Assembly: GCF_003515065.1 (NCBI RefSeq)
Contig: NZ_QXGH01000025.1
Location: 62,001 to 126,000 of the forward strand
Origin: Nocardioides immobilis
Lineage (GTDB): Bacteria > Actinomycetota > Actinomycetes > Propionibacteriales > Nocardioidaceae
Length of the DNA stretch: 64,000 bases
Direction of reading: 5' to 3'
Shown in pieces: positions 7,001-15,677 of the stretch. The notes under the pieces were generated by a model that did not search any database, was not told the DNA's origin, and worked only from the letters and a program-made list of their open reading frames with translations. A program made the position numbers and the translations under genes. Position 1 is the first letter of the stretch, and the number at the start of each line of letters is the position of its first letter.

Positions 7001-8551
7001 ATGACGATCTCACCCCAGGTCGAGCCCCAGACCGACTACAAAGGCCGGATCGGCAACCTGATCCGCGACGCGCGCAAGCACCGCGGTCTGACGCAGACCC
7101 AGCTCGCCGAGCGGCTCGGCACGAGCCAGAGCGCCATCAACCGGATCGAGAAGGGGCACCAGAACCTGTCCCTCGAGATGCTGGCCCGGATCGGCGCCGC
7201 CCTCGACTCCGAGATCGTCGCGCTCGGTGCCGGCCCGACCCACCTCCGGGTCAAGGGGCCCACCACGCTCTCCGGCACGATCGACATCAAGACCTCGAAG
7301 AACGCCGGCGTCGCCCTCCTCTGTGCCTCGCTCCTCAATCGCGGCCGCACCACGCTGCGCAAGGTGGCGCGGATCGAGGAGGTCAACCGGTTGCTCGAGG
7401 TGCTCGGCAGCCTCGGTGTGCAGACCCGGTGGATCAACGACGAGAACGACCTCGAGATCGTGCCCCCGAAGGAGCTCGACCTGACCCGGATCGACGAGGA
7501 GGCCGCGCGCCGTACTCGCTCGGTCCTGATGTTCCTCGGGCCCCTCCTCCACCGCGCCGACACCTTCGAGCTGCCGTACGCCGGCGGCTGCAACCTCGGC
7601 ACCCGCACGGTCGAGCCTCACATGTCGGCGCTGCGCCCGTTCGGGCTCGAGGTGAAGGCCACCGACGGCTGGTACCACGGTCAGGTCAACCGCGCGATCG
7701 TTCCCGGCCGACCGATCGTGCTCACCGAGCGCGGCGACACCGTCACCGAGAACGCCCTGATGGCGGCTGCGCTGCACCCCGGCACCACGGTCATCCGCAA
7801 CGCGTCGTCCAACTACATGGTCCAGGACCTGTGCTTCTACCTGCAGGCGCTCGGCGTCGACGTCGAGGGCGTCGGCACCACGACGCTCACCGTGACGGGC
7901 AAGACGGTCATCGACGTCGACGTCGACTACGCGCCGAGCGAGGACCCGATCGAGGCCATGTCGCTGCTCGCCGCGGCGATCGTCACGAAGTCCGAGATCA
8001 CGATCCGCCGGGCTCCGATCGAGTTCCTGGAGATCGAGCTCGCGATGCTCGAGGAGATGGGCTTCCGCTACGAGCGCTCCGAGGAGTACCTCGCTGCCAA
8101 CGGCCACACCCGGCTGGTCGACCTCCGGACGCTGCCCTCGGACCTGATCGCGCCGCGGGACAAGATCCACCCGATGCCGTTCCCCGGCCTCAACATCGAC
8201 AACCTGCCGTTCTTCGCCGTCATCGCGGCGGTGGCCGAGGGCCAGACCTACATCCACGACTGGGTCTACGACAACCGCGCGATCTACCTCACGGATCTCA
8301 ACAAGCTCGGCGGCCGGGTCAGCCTGCTGGACCCGCACCGGGTGATGATCGAGGGCCCGACGTCGTGGACCGGCGCGGAGCTGATGTGCCCGCCGGCGCT
8401 GCGACCGGCGGTCGTCGTACTGCTCGCGATGCTTGCCAGCAAGGGCACCTCGGTGCTGCGCGGGACCTACGTCATCCACCGCGGCTACGAGGATCTCGCC
8501 GAGCGGCTCAGCTCGCTGGGCGCCGACATCGAGACCTTCCGGGACATCTGA
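7001..8551 (+). CDS. XRE helix-turn-helix fused to UDP-GlcNAc 1-carboxyvinyltransferase (MurA-like)
   Basis: 516 residues. Residues about 18-72 are an XRE/HTH_3 domain (RGLTQTQLAERLGTSQSAIN), and residues about 80-516 are an EPSP-synthase-like MurA barrel. MurA residues are retained: the Lys-Asn pair in TSKNAG (K100-N101) and the active-site Cys in GGCNLGTRTVEPH (C197, aligned with E. coli Cys115). It should therefore transfer enolpyruvate from PEP to UDP-GlcNAc, the first step of peptidoglycan synthesis, unless it has become a sensor. Length beyond about 420 residues is explained by the HTH. The ATG 7001 start is preferred because the upstream reading frame is antisense to the dehydrogenase gene. 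Confidence 0.88.
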   Translation: MTISPQVEPQTDYKGRIGNLIRDARKHRGLTQTQLAERLGTSQSAINRIEKGHQNLSLEMLARIGAALDSEIVALGAGPTHLRVKGPTTLSGTIDIKTSKNAGVALLCASLLNRGRTTLRKVARIEEVNRLLEVLGSLGVQTRWINDENDLEIVPPKELDLTRIDEEAARRTRSVLMFLGPLLHRADTFELPYAGGCNLGTRTVEPHMSALRPFGLEVKATDGWYHGQVNRAIVPGRPIVLTERGDTVTENALMAAALHPGTTVIRNASSNYMVQDLCFYLQALGVDVEGVGTTTLTVTGKTVIDVDVDYAPSEDPIEAMSLLAAAIVTKSEITIRRAPIEFLEIELAMLEEMGFRYERSEEYLAANGHTRLVDLRTLPSDLIAPRDKIHPMPFPGLNIDNLPFFAVIAAVAEGQTYIHDWVYDNRAIYLTDLNKLGGRVSLLDPHRVMIEGPTSWTGAELMCPPALRPAVVVLLAMLASKGTSVLRGTYVIHRGYEDLAERLSSLGADIETFRDI

Positions 8552-8564
8552 GCTCCCGGCACCG

Positions 8565-9338
8565 ATGTATCTGGAGCAGGGGCGGGTCCTTGCGTTCGCC
8601 CACCGTGGTGGTGCCTACCACCCCGAGATCGAAGGGCTCGAGAACACCCTGGCGGCGTTCCGTCACGCGGCCGCCCTGGGCTACGACTATCTCGAGACCG
8701 ACCTGCACGTCACCAAGGACGGCGCCCTGCTGGCCTTCCACGACGACGTGCTCGACCGGGTCACGGACGGCCGGGGCGCCATCAGGGACCTGACGCTCTC
8801 GGAGGTCCGCGAGGCCCGGATCGGCGGGCGCGAGGAGATCCCGACCTTCGGTCAGCTGCTCGATGCGTTCCCGGACGCCCGGTTCAACATCGACATCAAG
8901 TCGGCGGGTGCAGCCGCCGTGCTCGCCGACGTGATCCGGGAGCACGACCTCTGGGACCGGGTGCTCGTCGGCTCCTTCTCCCCCGCCCGGATCCGTGAGT
9001 TCCGGCGACTGACCGACGGCCGGGTCCCCACCGCCGCTCACGTGTGGGAGGTCCTCGCGTTCCGGTTCCTGCCGAGCGCGCGGCTTGCCGACCGGCTGGC
9101 GGGCCAGGACTTCGTCGCGTTCCAGATCCCCCACCGCCGGTACGGCGTGCGTGTCGTGACGCCACGGCTCGTACGGCGGGCGCATGCTGCAGTCAAGCAG
9201 GTCCACGTGTGGACCGTCGACGACCCGGACGAGATGCAGGCACTGCTCGACCTCGGCGTCGACGGCATCTTCACGGATCGCACCGACCTGCTCAAGGATG
9301 TGCTCGTGGCGCGTGGCCTGTGGGAGGGAACCCGATGA
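8565..9338 (+). CDS. Glycerophosphodiester phosphodiesterase
   Basis: 257-residue GDPD-family TIM barrel. Catalytic and metal residues are visible: H13-R14 in AHRGG, E26-N27-T, E44-x-D46-x-H48, and H59-D60 in AFHDD. The C-terminal VHVWTVDDPDEM and GVDGIFTDRTD segments are typical. It hydrolyses glycerophosphodiesters to glycerol-3-phosphate and an alcohol. No signal peptide, so cytosolic. The start at 8565 is 13 bases after the XRE-MurA stop, and its own stop overlaps the MFS gene by 4 bases, so the three form an operon. Confidence 0.9.
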   Translation: MYLEQGRVLAFAHRGGAYHPEIEGLENTLAAFRHAAALGYDYLETDLHVTKDGALLAFHDDVLDRVTDGRGAIRDLTLSEVREARIGGREEIPTFGQLLDAFPDARFNIDIKSAGAAAVLADVIREHDLWDRVLVGSFSPARIREFRRLTDGRVPTAAHVWEVLAFRFLPSARLADRLAGQDFVAFQIPHRRYGVRVVTPRLVRRAHAAVKQVHVWTVDDPDEMQALLDLGVDGIFTDRTDLLKDVLVARGLWEGTR

Positions 9339-10717
9339 ACACGACACCCCAGATCGCTGATCTCGGGCCGCTCAACCGCGCCCGCGAGCAGAAGGCGTGG
9401 TTCTTCTACGACTGGGCGAACTCGGCCTTCGCAACGACGATCGCGGGGGTCCTGTTCGCGCCGTACCTGATCACGATCGCCGAGCGGGCCGCGTGCGGGT
9501 TCGTCGGTGACGAGGACCGTCGGTGTCGCGAGAGCCTGGACATCCTCGGGGTCGCGATCTCGCCCGGCTCGCTGCCGTCGTACGTCATCACCCTCTCGAC
9601 GGTGCTGGGCGCCGTCCTCTACCCGCTGATCGGCGCGATGGCCGACCGCACCGCCCGCAAGACCGACCTGCTGGCCGGGTTCGCGTGGGTCGGAGCGGGC
9701 GCCGCGGGGTTGCTGTTCTTCTTGACCGACGACCGGTGGTTGTTCGGCAGCCTGGTCTTCCTAGTGGCGAACCTGAGCTTCGGCGCCTCGATCGTGATCA
9801 GCGACTCGCTGCTCAACCTGATCTCGGAGGAGAACGAACGCGACAGGGTGTCGTCGGTCGGCTGGGCCTACGGGTACGCCGGCGGCGGGCTGTTGCTCGC
9901 CGCCAACTTCCTGATCGTCACGTTCCACGACTCGCTCGGGCTCAGCACCGAGATGGCGGTGCGGATCAGCCTGCTGTCCGGAGCGATCTGGTGGGCGGGC
10001 TTCACGCTGATCCCCTGGCGCGGGATCAAGGACCGGCCGCCCGCGGCCGTCGAGAACGCCCGTGGCGGCCTGGTCGCCCGTTCCTTCGGCCAGCTCTGGG
10101 CGACCCTGAAGGAGCTCCGCAACTACCCGGTCGCCGTCACCTTCCTGCTCGCCTACCTGTTCTTCAACGACGGCATCCAGACCGTCATCGCGTCCGCCGC
10201 GATCTTCGGCGAGAAGGAGCTCGGCTTCGACACCGGCATCGTGCTCGGCGCCTATCTGCTCGTGCAGTTCGTCGCCGTCGGCGGCGCGATCGGGTTCGGG
10301 AAGGCCGCCGTGAAGGTCGGCGCCAAGCGCGTGATCCTGGTCGGCCTGAGCTGCTGGATGGTGATCGTCACGCTCGCGCTCGTCGTGCCGGAGGAGAACC
10401 TGATCGCCTTCCTGCTCCTCGCCACGGCGATCGGGATCGTGCTGGGCGGGACGCAGGCGCTGGCCCGGTCCTACTTCTCGCTGCTGATCCCGCGCGGGAA
10501 GGAGGCCGAGTTCTTCAGCCTCTACCACGCGATGGACCGCGGCACGTCCTGGCTCGGCACCCTCACGTTCGGTCTGGTGTACCAGTTCAGCGGGTCCTAC
10601 CGGCCCGCCGTCTTCGCCCTCATCGTGTTCTTCACCATCGGTGGCCTGCTGCTGCTCCGCGTCGACACCGAGCGTGGGATCCGGGATGCGGGCAACGAAA
10701 GGCCCGCGATCGCCTGA
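9335..10717 (+). CDS. MFS transporter, UMF1/Atg22-like family
   Basis: 460-residue integral membrane protein with about 12 hydrophobic segments. The N-terminus carries FFYDWANSAFATTI, a hallmark of the UMF1/Atg22-like MFS family, followed by GAMADRTARKT as the cytoplasmic MFS loop. Members of this family are efflux or uptake permeases of mostly unknown substrate. The ATG overlaps the stop of the GDPD gene by 4 bases, so it is translationally coupled. A role with glycerophosphodiester products is possible but only contextual. Confidence 0.87.
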   Translation: MNTTPQIADLGPLNRAREQKAWFFYDWANSAFATTIAGVLFAPYLITIAERAACGFVGDEDRRCRESLDILGVAISPGSLPSYVITLSTVLGAVLYPLIGAMADRTARKTDLLAGFAWVGAGAAGLLFFLTDDRWLFGSLVFLVANLSFGASIVISDSLLNLISEENERDRVSSVGWAYGYAGGGLLLAANFLIVTFHDSLGLSTEMAVRISLLSGAIWWAGFTLIPWRGIKDRPPAAVENARGGLVARSFGQLWATLKELRNYPVAVTFLLAYLFFNDGIQTVIASAAIFGEKELGFDTGIVLGAYLLVQFVAVGGAIGFGKAAVKVGAKRVILVGLSCWMVIVTLALVVPEENLIAFLLLATAIGIVLGGTQALARSYFSLLIPRGKEAEFFSLYHAMDRGTSWLGTLTFGLVYQFSGSYRPAVFALIVFFTIGGLLLLRVDTERGIRDAGNERPAIA

Positions 10718-10749
10718 TTTCGTCGCGTCCCCGGGTTATTTCGATGGGA

Positions 10750-10776
10750 TTGCAACCTTTTGTTAGCGGGTAGCGT
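10750..10776 (+). promoter_or_regulatory. Possible rbpA promoter
   Basis: In the 163-base gap before rbpA, TTGCAA (10750-10755) and TAGCGT (10771-10776) resemble -35 and -10 elements, but the spacing is only 15. The gap is more AT-rich here than its surroundings. A clear ribosome site GGGAGGAAAA precedes the ATG. In Streptomyces rbpA is under SigR; I could not find a matching GGAAT/GTT pair at the right spacing. Confidence 0.3.
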
Positions 10777-10880
10777 TGAACAAGAAGCGGCTGCGTCGGT
10801 CAACTGCGCCCGAGGAGATCCCTCGGCGACCACGCGTCGGACCCCGCCAGGAGCAGGGGTCAGGACATGGGAGGAAAATC

Positions 10881-11267
10881 ATGGCGGAGCGCACCTTGCG
10901 AGGCGCACGACTGGGCGGCCAGTCCTTCGAGGACGAGCGCGGCATCGAGTTCGCGGCTCGCCAGCAGGTCGGGTACCTCTGCACCCACGGGCACTCGTTC
11001 GAGATCACGATGTCGATCGAGGCCGACGTCCCGGCTGTGTGGGAGTGCCCGCGCTGTGGCGCGGAGGCCGAGAGCACGTCTGGCATCGAGCGCGAGGTCA
11101 AGGTCGAGAAGCCGCAGCGCACCCATTGGGACATGCTGCTCGAGCGGCGCTCCGAGAAGGAGCTCGAGGACATCCTCACCGAGCGGCTCGAGCTGCTCCG
11201 CGGCGGCGAGATCGGTCCCGCTCACCTGCACCGCACCGGCCGCAAGCGGAAGGCCGCCAACGCCTGA
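10881..11267 (+). CDS. rbpA: RNA polymerase-binding protein RbpA
   Basis: 128-residue actinobacteria-specific RNA polymerase-binding factor that stabilises the open complex with the principal sigma factor. The order matches the family: an N-terminal tail (RTLRGARLGGQSFEDERG), a core domain with CTHGH and the ECPRCG Cys pair, then the basic linker and sigma-interaction helix (HWDMLLERRSEKELEDILTERLELLR). The ATG follows a strong GGAGG-type site. It is monocistronic and converges on fxsA, 15 bases away. Confidence 0.95.
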   Translation: MAERTLRGARLGGQSFEDERGIEFAARQQVGYLCTHGHSFEITMSIEADVPAVWECPRCGAEAESTSGIEREVKVEKPQRTHWDMLLERRSEKELEDILTERLELLRGGEIGPAHLHRTGRKRKAANA

Positions 11268-11282
11268 GAGGCGCTGAGAACC

Positions 11283-11750
11283 TCAGTCCTCGACGACTTC
11301 GCCCCGGACGACGGCATCCCCAGCCGTCGGGCCGGGGCCTCGTTGTGCCCGGGCAGCCGCGACGGTGAGCCGCGAGCCCAGGTAGGCCGTGAGCAGCCGG
11401 CGGAAGATCGGCCGGGTGAACGGGAGGACGAGCAGGAAGCCGACCACGTCGGTCGCGAAACCGGGGGTGAGCAGCAGCGTGCCGCCGATCAGGATCAGCG
11501 CACCGTCCGCCAGCTCCTTGGCAGGCGGTCGATGGGTGCTGAGCGCGGTCCGCAGGGCCTGCCAGGCCCGCCGCCCCTCGCGCTTGACCAGCCACGCACC
11601 GACGAGGCTGTCGAGGATCAGCAGCCCGATCGTCCACCACGGGCCGATCGTCTGGCCCACCTGGATCACCACGTAGATCTCGACGAGCGGCACCACCACG
11701 AACGCGACGAACATCAGCCATGGCCAGAGCCTGCGCCTCGTCGTACTCAC
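11283..11750 (-). CDS. fxsA: FxsA family membrane protein
   Basis: 155-residue membrane protein. FxsA features are VPLVEIYVVIQVGQTIG, the GAWLVKREGRRAW loop and the GGTLLLTPGFATDVVGFLL segment, giving three to four membrane helices and a basic C-terminal tail. In E. coli FxsA relieves exclusion of phage T7; its cellular role is otherwise unknown. The start is placed at GTG 11750 (STTRRRLWPW). It is probably the last gene of the lnt-ppm-fxsA operon, 14 bases after ppm. Confidence 0.83.
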   Translation of the reverse strand: MSTTRRRLWPWLMFVAFVVVPLVEIYVVIQVGQTIGPWWTIGLLILDSLVGAWLVKREGRRAWQALRTALSTHRPPAKELADGALILIGGTLLLTPGFATDVVGFLLVLPFTRPIFRRLLTAYLGSRLTVAAARAQRGPGPTAGDAVVRGEVVED

Positions 11751-11764
11751 GGATCGAGCGTAGA

Positions 11765-12559
11765 TCAGGCGCGGTGACGGGACCTGGCGCGCGCCTGCTC
11801 CCAGCGCTCGCGCACGCCCCACTGGGTGATCCGCTTCAGCGACTCGAGGGCGACCTGTCCGCTCATCTTCGACTCGCCGCGCACCCGCTCGATGAACTCG
11901 ATCGGCACCTCGCGCACGATCATGCCCGCGCGCAGGCAGCGGGTGACCAGGTCGGTCTGGAAGACGTAGCCGGTCGACCGCACCGACCCGAGATCGATCT
12001 TCTCCAGCGCCTCGCGCCGGAACACCCGGTAGCCGGCGGTGGCGTCGCGGACGTCGATCCCCAGGAGCAGCCGGACGTACAGGTTGCCGCCCCGTGACAG
12101 TGCCTCTCGGCGCCGCGGCCAGTTGACCACGCTGCCACCGGGGACCCAGCGTGAGCCGATCACGAGGTCGGCGGAGTGCAGCGCTTCGAGCAACCGGTCC
12201 AGCTGCTCGGGCTGGTGGGAGCCGTCGGCGTCCATCTCGCCGACCACGTCGTAGCCGGCCGCGAGCGCCCACCCGAAGCCGGCGACGTACGCCGCGCCGA
12301 GGCCGCCCTTGGCGGCGCGGTGGAGGACGTGCACCTGCGGGTCCGCGGCAGCGAGCTGGTCGGCGATCGCGCCAGTGCCGTCAGGTGAGTTGTCGTCGAC
12401 GACCAGCACGTCGACGGCGGGCTGGGCGCGCCGCATCCGGCCGACGATCCAGGCCAGGTTGGCCGCCTCGTCGTACGTCGGGATCACCACGACCACGCGG
12501 CCGAGCGCGGCGACCCGGTCGCCCTTCGTGGTGTCGTTGTCAGCCAACAGGAGCCTCAT
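11765..12559 (-). CDS. Polyprenol monophosphomannose synthase (GT2)
   Basis: 264-residue glycosyltransferase of the dolichol-phosphate mannose synthase type. Visible are VVVIPTYDEAANL, the VVDDNSPDGTG motif, and DADGSHQPEQL as the DxD-like metal site, then VIGSRWVPGG. There is no C-terminal membrane domain. It makes polyprenyl-phosphate-mannose from GDP-mannose, the donor for lipoglycan and protein mannosylation. ATG 12559 overlaps the lnt gene by 20 bases. In Mycobacterium tuberculosis the equivalent domains are fused in Ppm1; here they are two genes. Confidence 0.88.
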   Translation of the reverse strand: MRLLLADNDTTKGDRVAALGRVVVVIPTYDEAANLAWIVGRMRRAQPAVDVLVVDDNSPDGTGAIADQLAAADPQVHVLHRAAKGGLGAAYVAGFGWALAAGYDVVGEMDADGSHQPEQLDRLLEALHSADLVIGSRWVPGGSVVNWPRRREALSRGGNLYVRLLLGIDVRDATAGYRVFRREALEKIDLGSVRSTGYVFQTDLVTRCLRAGMIVREVPIEFIERVRGESKMSGQVALESLKRITQWGVRERWEQARARSRHRA

Positions 12560-14114
12560 TCGGAGCGGGGGTTGCCTCGGGCTCCGACACATCGTCGGTG
12601 GCCCGAGCGGACCCGGCATCATCCCGCTGTCGACGGTACGCGATTCCGCCCAGCACGAGGCCGAGGAGCGACAGCCCGGTGAACAACCGCGCGGGCCAGA
12701 CACCGAGCCGGGTGGCGGGCGTCAGCTCGCTGCTGAGGCCGACCTGCTCCACCAGGACCGCGGTGGTCCGCGGATCCGCCGAGGCGACGACAGTGCCGTC
12801 GGGTGCGATCACCCCGGTGATCCCGTTGGTCGCGGCGACGACCAGCCAGCGACCGGACTCGATCGCCCGGAGCCGGGTGATCGCGAACTGCTGGTCGATC
12901 TGGGTGGTGAAGATGAAGCTCGCGTTGCTGGTCTGGACGGTCAGCAGCTCGGCGCCGGCGCGCACCTGCTCCCGCATCACGTCGTCGTAGGCGACGTCGA
13001 AGCAGATGGCGTCGGCGACCTCGATCCCGGCCACCCGGAGCGGCTCGGTGCGCGTGCCGCTCTTCATGTCGCGGCCGATCGCGCGCAGTGCACCGAAGTT
13101 GGGGTCCCAGTACCGGCGGAACGGGATGTACTCGCCGTAGGCCACCGGGTGCTGCTTGGTGTAGCGATCCCCCGGTCCAGCGACGGGGTCCCACACGATC
13201 CCCTGGTTGAGGACGTGGTCCTGCCCGTCGTCGACCAGTCCCCCGACGACGACCGGAACGCCGATCGCGGTGACGGCCTCGCGGATGCCGTCGTTGACCT
13301 CGCCGTCCCGGAACGGGTCGACCGCGGTCGAGTTCTCCGGCCAGAGCACGAAGTCGGGGCGGACGCCGCTGTCCGCCAGGCCGATCGTCGCCTCGACGTG
13401 GTTGCGGGTGACGCCGCGGTGGTCGTAGAGGATGTCGTTGGCTGGTCCGGGCAGGTTGCCCTGCACCGCCGCCACGACCGCCGATCCCGTCATGTCCGTC
13501 TCGTACGGCGCCACCGCCGGGATCACCAGCAGCGCCACGATCGCGACGGCTCCCCCGAACGCGAGCTGACGGGTACGACGTACGGGTGCTCCAGCCCGTG
13601 GCAACCAGGTCTCGACCCCTGCCGCCAGCGAGAACCCGACCACGGCGAGCAGGAAGGACATGCCGGTCATGCCGATGTAGGCGAGCGCCGGTGCGACGGG
13701 GGTGTCGACGACTGCGAACGCCAGACGTCCCCACGGCATGCCGCTGAACGGCCATCCGCTGCGGAGCCCGTCGGCGGCGGTCCACACGGCCGCCAGCCAG
13801 ACCGGCCAGGCAGGCAGCCGACGGACCAGGGGCACGGCGAGCCCCACCAGTCCGTAGAACAGAGCCTCGATCGAGGAGAGCGCCACCCACGCGTCCGGTC
13901 CGATCGACTCACGCATCCAGTCGATGTGGGTGAAGTAGAAGGCCACACCGAACACCAGGCCGACCAGTCCGGCGCGCCAGAACGGCAGGTCTCGCGTCGC
14001 GAGCGCAAAGGCCGCTACGCCGACCGGCACGAGGTAGGCGACGGCGATCGGCTCGAAGGCGGCGGTGAGGAGCAGTCCGCCCGCAACGGCGAGCAGGATG
14101 CGGGCGACAAGCAC
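12540..14114 (-). CDS. lnt: Apolipoprotein N-acyltransferase
   Basis: 524 residues from GTG 14114. The first ~200 residues hold about six membrane segments, then a nitrilase-like catalytic domain, then a final membrane helix and a polar tail. The catalytic triad can be placed: Glu in VLWPENST, Lys in YTKQHPVAYGEYIPF and Cys in AICFDVAYDD. It adds the third acyl chain to lipoprotein N-termini at the outer face of the membrane. The window contains at least four lipobox proteins that could be substrates. An ATG at 14210 is a less likely longer start. Confidence 0.9.
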   Translation of the reverse strand: MLVARILLAVAGGLLLTAAFEPIAVAYLVPVGVAAFALATRDLPFWRAGLVGLVFGVAFYFTHIDWMRESIGPDAWVALSSIEALFYGLVGLAVPLVRRLPAWPVWLAAVWTAADGLRSGWPFSGMPWGRLAFAVVDTPVAPALAYIGMTGMSFLLAVVGFSLAAGVETWLPRAGAPVRRTRQLAFGGAVAIVALLVIPAVAPYETDMTGSAVVAAVQGNLPGPANDILYDHRGVTRNHVEATIGLADSGVRPDFVLWPENSTAVDPFRDGEVNDGIREAVTAIGVPVVVGGLVDDGQDHVLNQGIVWDPVAGPGDRYTKQHPVAYGEYIPFRRYWDPNFGALRAIGRDMKSGTRTEPLRVAGIEVADAICFDVAYDDVMREQVRAGAELLTVQTSNASFIFTTQIDQQFAITRLRAIESGRWLVVAATNGITGVIAPDGTVVASADPRTTAVLVEQVGLSSELTPATRLGVWPARLFTGLSLLGLVLGGIAYRRQRDDAGSARATDDVSEPEATPAPNEAPVG

Positions 14115-14442
14115 GCTGACAGCGTAGTGATCGCCCGCGAACCACCTGCGACCGGCGAGCACTCTCCGCGACACGCTGGGGCAGAGTGGAAACGGAAGAG
14201 CCGCCATCACCTTCGGACCATCCCGGAGTCCGACCGGCTGCCGGGACCGGGATGTTGTCTAGGGGGACAGCGACCCTTCCGTGTCACTCTCGAAGCGCGA
14301 ACCGACCTCCGCGAACCGGGGCGGGAGGCGTTGGCGCTACACCCCCGTCTTCCGGCCACTCGGACGTCGGTCCGCCGACCACGACCTGCACGAGCAACGG
14401 TCACGTACTTTGGTCAGCAGAGCCTCAAGTGTCAACCGCCCG

Positions 14443-14476
14443 CTGACCTGCGCGGATGCGCGAAGGCGCAGGTCAG
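14443..14476 (-). terminator. Second hairpin downstream of the kam operon
   Basis: CTGACCTGCGC (14443-14453) pairs perfectly with GCGCAGGTCAG (14466-14476), an 11-bp stem with a 12-base loop. There is no T-run on either strand. It could be a back-up terminator for the minus-strand kam operon or a structural element of the lnt leader. Confidence 0.4.
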
Positions 14477-14521
14477 AGAGGGGTCGCGAGGCCCCGAAAT
14501 TTCGCGAAAATCTGACGATCT

Positions 14522-14549
14522 GTCGGCGTGTCGCTGGCGACGCGCCGAC
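14522..14549 (-). terminator. Terminator of the kdd-kamD-kamE-kal operon
   Basis: GTCGGCG-T-GTCGC pairs with GCGAC-G-CGCCGAC, a 13-bp stem (one G-U pair) with a minimal loop. It begins 10 bases after the TAA stop of kal in the direction of transcription, and the run ATTTTC follows at a short distance. Position and strength fit an intrinsic terminator. Confidence 0.65.
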
Positions 14550-14559
14550 GTGATCGGCA

Positions 14560-14952
14560 TTAAGGGACGACGACGGTGCCGGTGGCGGTGGTCGCTACCA
14601 GCGGCGGGTCGAGGAGGGCGGCCGCTCCGGGCCGCTCCGGGGTCGCCGCTCCGCGGGCGACGACGGTCAGCGTGAACGCCATCACCCGCGAGCGCCGACC
14701 TGCCTTCACCAGCTCTGCGGTCGCCTCGACGACGTCACCCGCCCGCACCGGGGCGCGGAACTGGACGTCGTCGTACGACGCGAACAGGCCCTCGTCGCCG
14801 TCGGTGAGGATGCAGAGCTCGGTCGCCACGTCCCCGAACAGGCCGAGGCCATAAGCCCCGTCCACCAGGTTGCCGGCGTAGTGCGCGTGCGAGTAGGTCA
14901 CGTAGCGACGCTGGGTCACCCGGGTGCCCACAGGCTGCTGGGGGGCGCTCAC
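14560..14952 (-). CDS. kal: 3-aminobutyryl-CoA ammonia-lyase-like hotdog protein
   Basis: 130-residue single hotdog domain. Within this operon the expected role is removal of ammonia from 3-aminobutyryl-CoA to give crotonyl-CoA, a late step of lysine fermentation. The sequence shows a hotdog helix region HAHYAGNLVDGAYGLGLFGD followed by the strand pattern DDVQFRAPVRAGDVVEATAEL. The hotdog fold alone would not fix the substrate; the assignment rests on the neighbours. GTG 14952 overlaps the kamE stop by 4 bases. It is the last gene of the operon. Confidence 0.8.
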   Translation of the reverse strand: MSAPQQPVGTRVTQRRYVTYSHAHYAGNLVDGAYGLGLFGDVATELCILTDGDEGLFASYDDVQFRAPVRAGDVVEATAELVKAGRRSRVMAFTLTVVARGAATPERPGAAALLDPPLVATTATGTVVVP

Positions 14953-15677
14953 GAGGCCAGCCTATGGGCGAGGAAGCTCGCCACCTCGCCGGGCGTCGTA
15001 CCTCTGCCGAAGATCCGGTCGACGCCCAGCTCCCCCGCCATCGCCTCGTCGAACCGCGGGCCACCGACGACGAGCAACGGCCGCTTCTCGGCGGGGAACG
15101 CCTCGCCGAACGCCGCCGACATCTCGCGGGTGTTGAGCAGGTGGGCGTCGCGCTGGGTGACGACCTGGGAGACCAGGACCGCGTCGGCCTGCTCGGCGAC
15201 CGCCCGGTCGACCAGCTGCGGCACCGAGACCTGCGCACCCATGTTCACGACCTTGATCTCGCGGTAGTACTCGAGGCCCTTCTCCCCCGCGAACCCCTTG
15301 ATGTTGAGGATCGCGTCGATGCCGACCGTGTGCGCGTCGGTGCCGATGCAGGCACCGAGTACGACGAGGCGCCGGCTCAGGCTGCGCTTGATCGCCGCGT
15401 TGACCTCCTTCGGGGTCAGCAGCGGGTAGTCGCGCTCGATCACCTCGACCGCGTCGAGGTCGACCAGGTGGTGCACCCGGCCGTAGACGACGAAGAACGT
15501 GAAGTCCGGACCCATCGGCCTGGCGTGGACGACCAGAGCCGGGTCGAGGCCCATCTTGGCCGCGAGCTGCTGGGCCGCGCCCTCGGCGCGCTTCGAGTGC
15601 GGCACGGGCAGGGTGAAGCTGATCTGCACCATGCCGTCGCCGGTGGTGTCGCCGTAGGGGCGGACCAGGGTGCTCAC
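14949..15677 (-). CDS. kamE: Lysine 5,6-aminomutase beta subunit (B12- and PLP-binding)
   Basis: 242 residues from GTG 15677, behind GGAGGAGA. It carries the cobalamin-binding DxHxxG signature as DAHTVG, and the Lys of ILNIKG is exactly 11 residues after that His, matching the H133/K144 pair of Clostridium sticklandii in which Lys forms the PLP Schiff base. With KamD it moves the terminal amino group of beta-lysine from C6 to C5, using adenosylcobalamin. It overlaps kamD and kal by 4 bases each. Confidence 0.93.
   Translation of the reverse strand: MSTLVRPYGDTTGDGMVQISFTLPVPHSKRAEGAAQQLAAKMGLDPALVVHARPMGPDFTFFVVYGRVHHLVDLDAVEVIERDYPLLTPKEVNAAIKRSLSRRLVVLGACIGTDAHTVGIDAILNIKGFAGEKGLEYYREIKVVNMGAQVSVPQLVDRAVAEQADAVLVSQVVTQRDAHLLNTREMSAAFGEAFPAEKRPLLVVGGPRFDEAMAGELGVDRIFGRGTTPGEVASFLAHRLAS

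Larger units (their letters stand above)
14115..14559. other. Intergenic region between lnt and kal
   Basis: 445 bases without a convincing gene. It contains two strong hairpins (14443-14476 and 14522-14549, listed separately) and an AT-rich patch with the 10-bp palindrome TTTCGCGAAA at 14500-14509. Short open frames on both strands lack ribosome sites and have no recognisable product. The lnt promoter is presumably in the left part, but I could not assign it. Confidence 0.5.

Noticed and set aside
6121..8793. An 890-codon open frame on the plus strand
   Set aside because: It runs through antisense dehydrogenase sequence and out of frame over the XRE-MurA and GDPD genes, all of which have clear motifs.
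14281..14553. A 90-codon open frame in the lnt-kal gap
   Set aside because: No ribosome site, no recognisable domain, and it contains two strong hairpins better explained as terminator structures.
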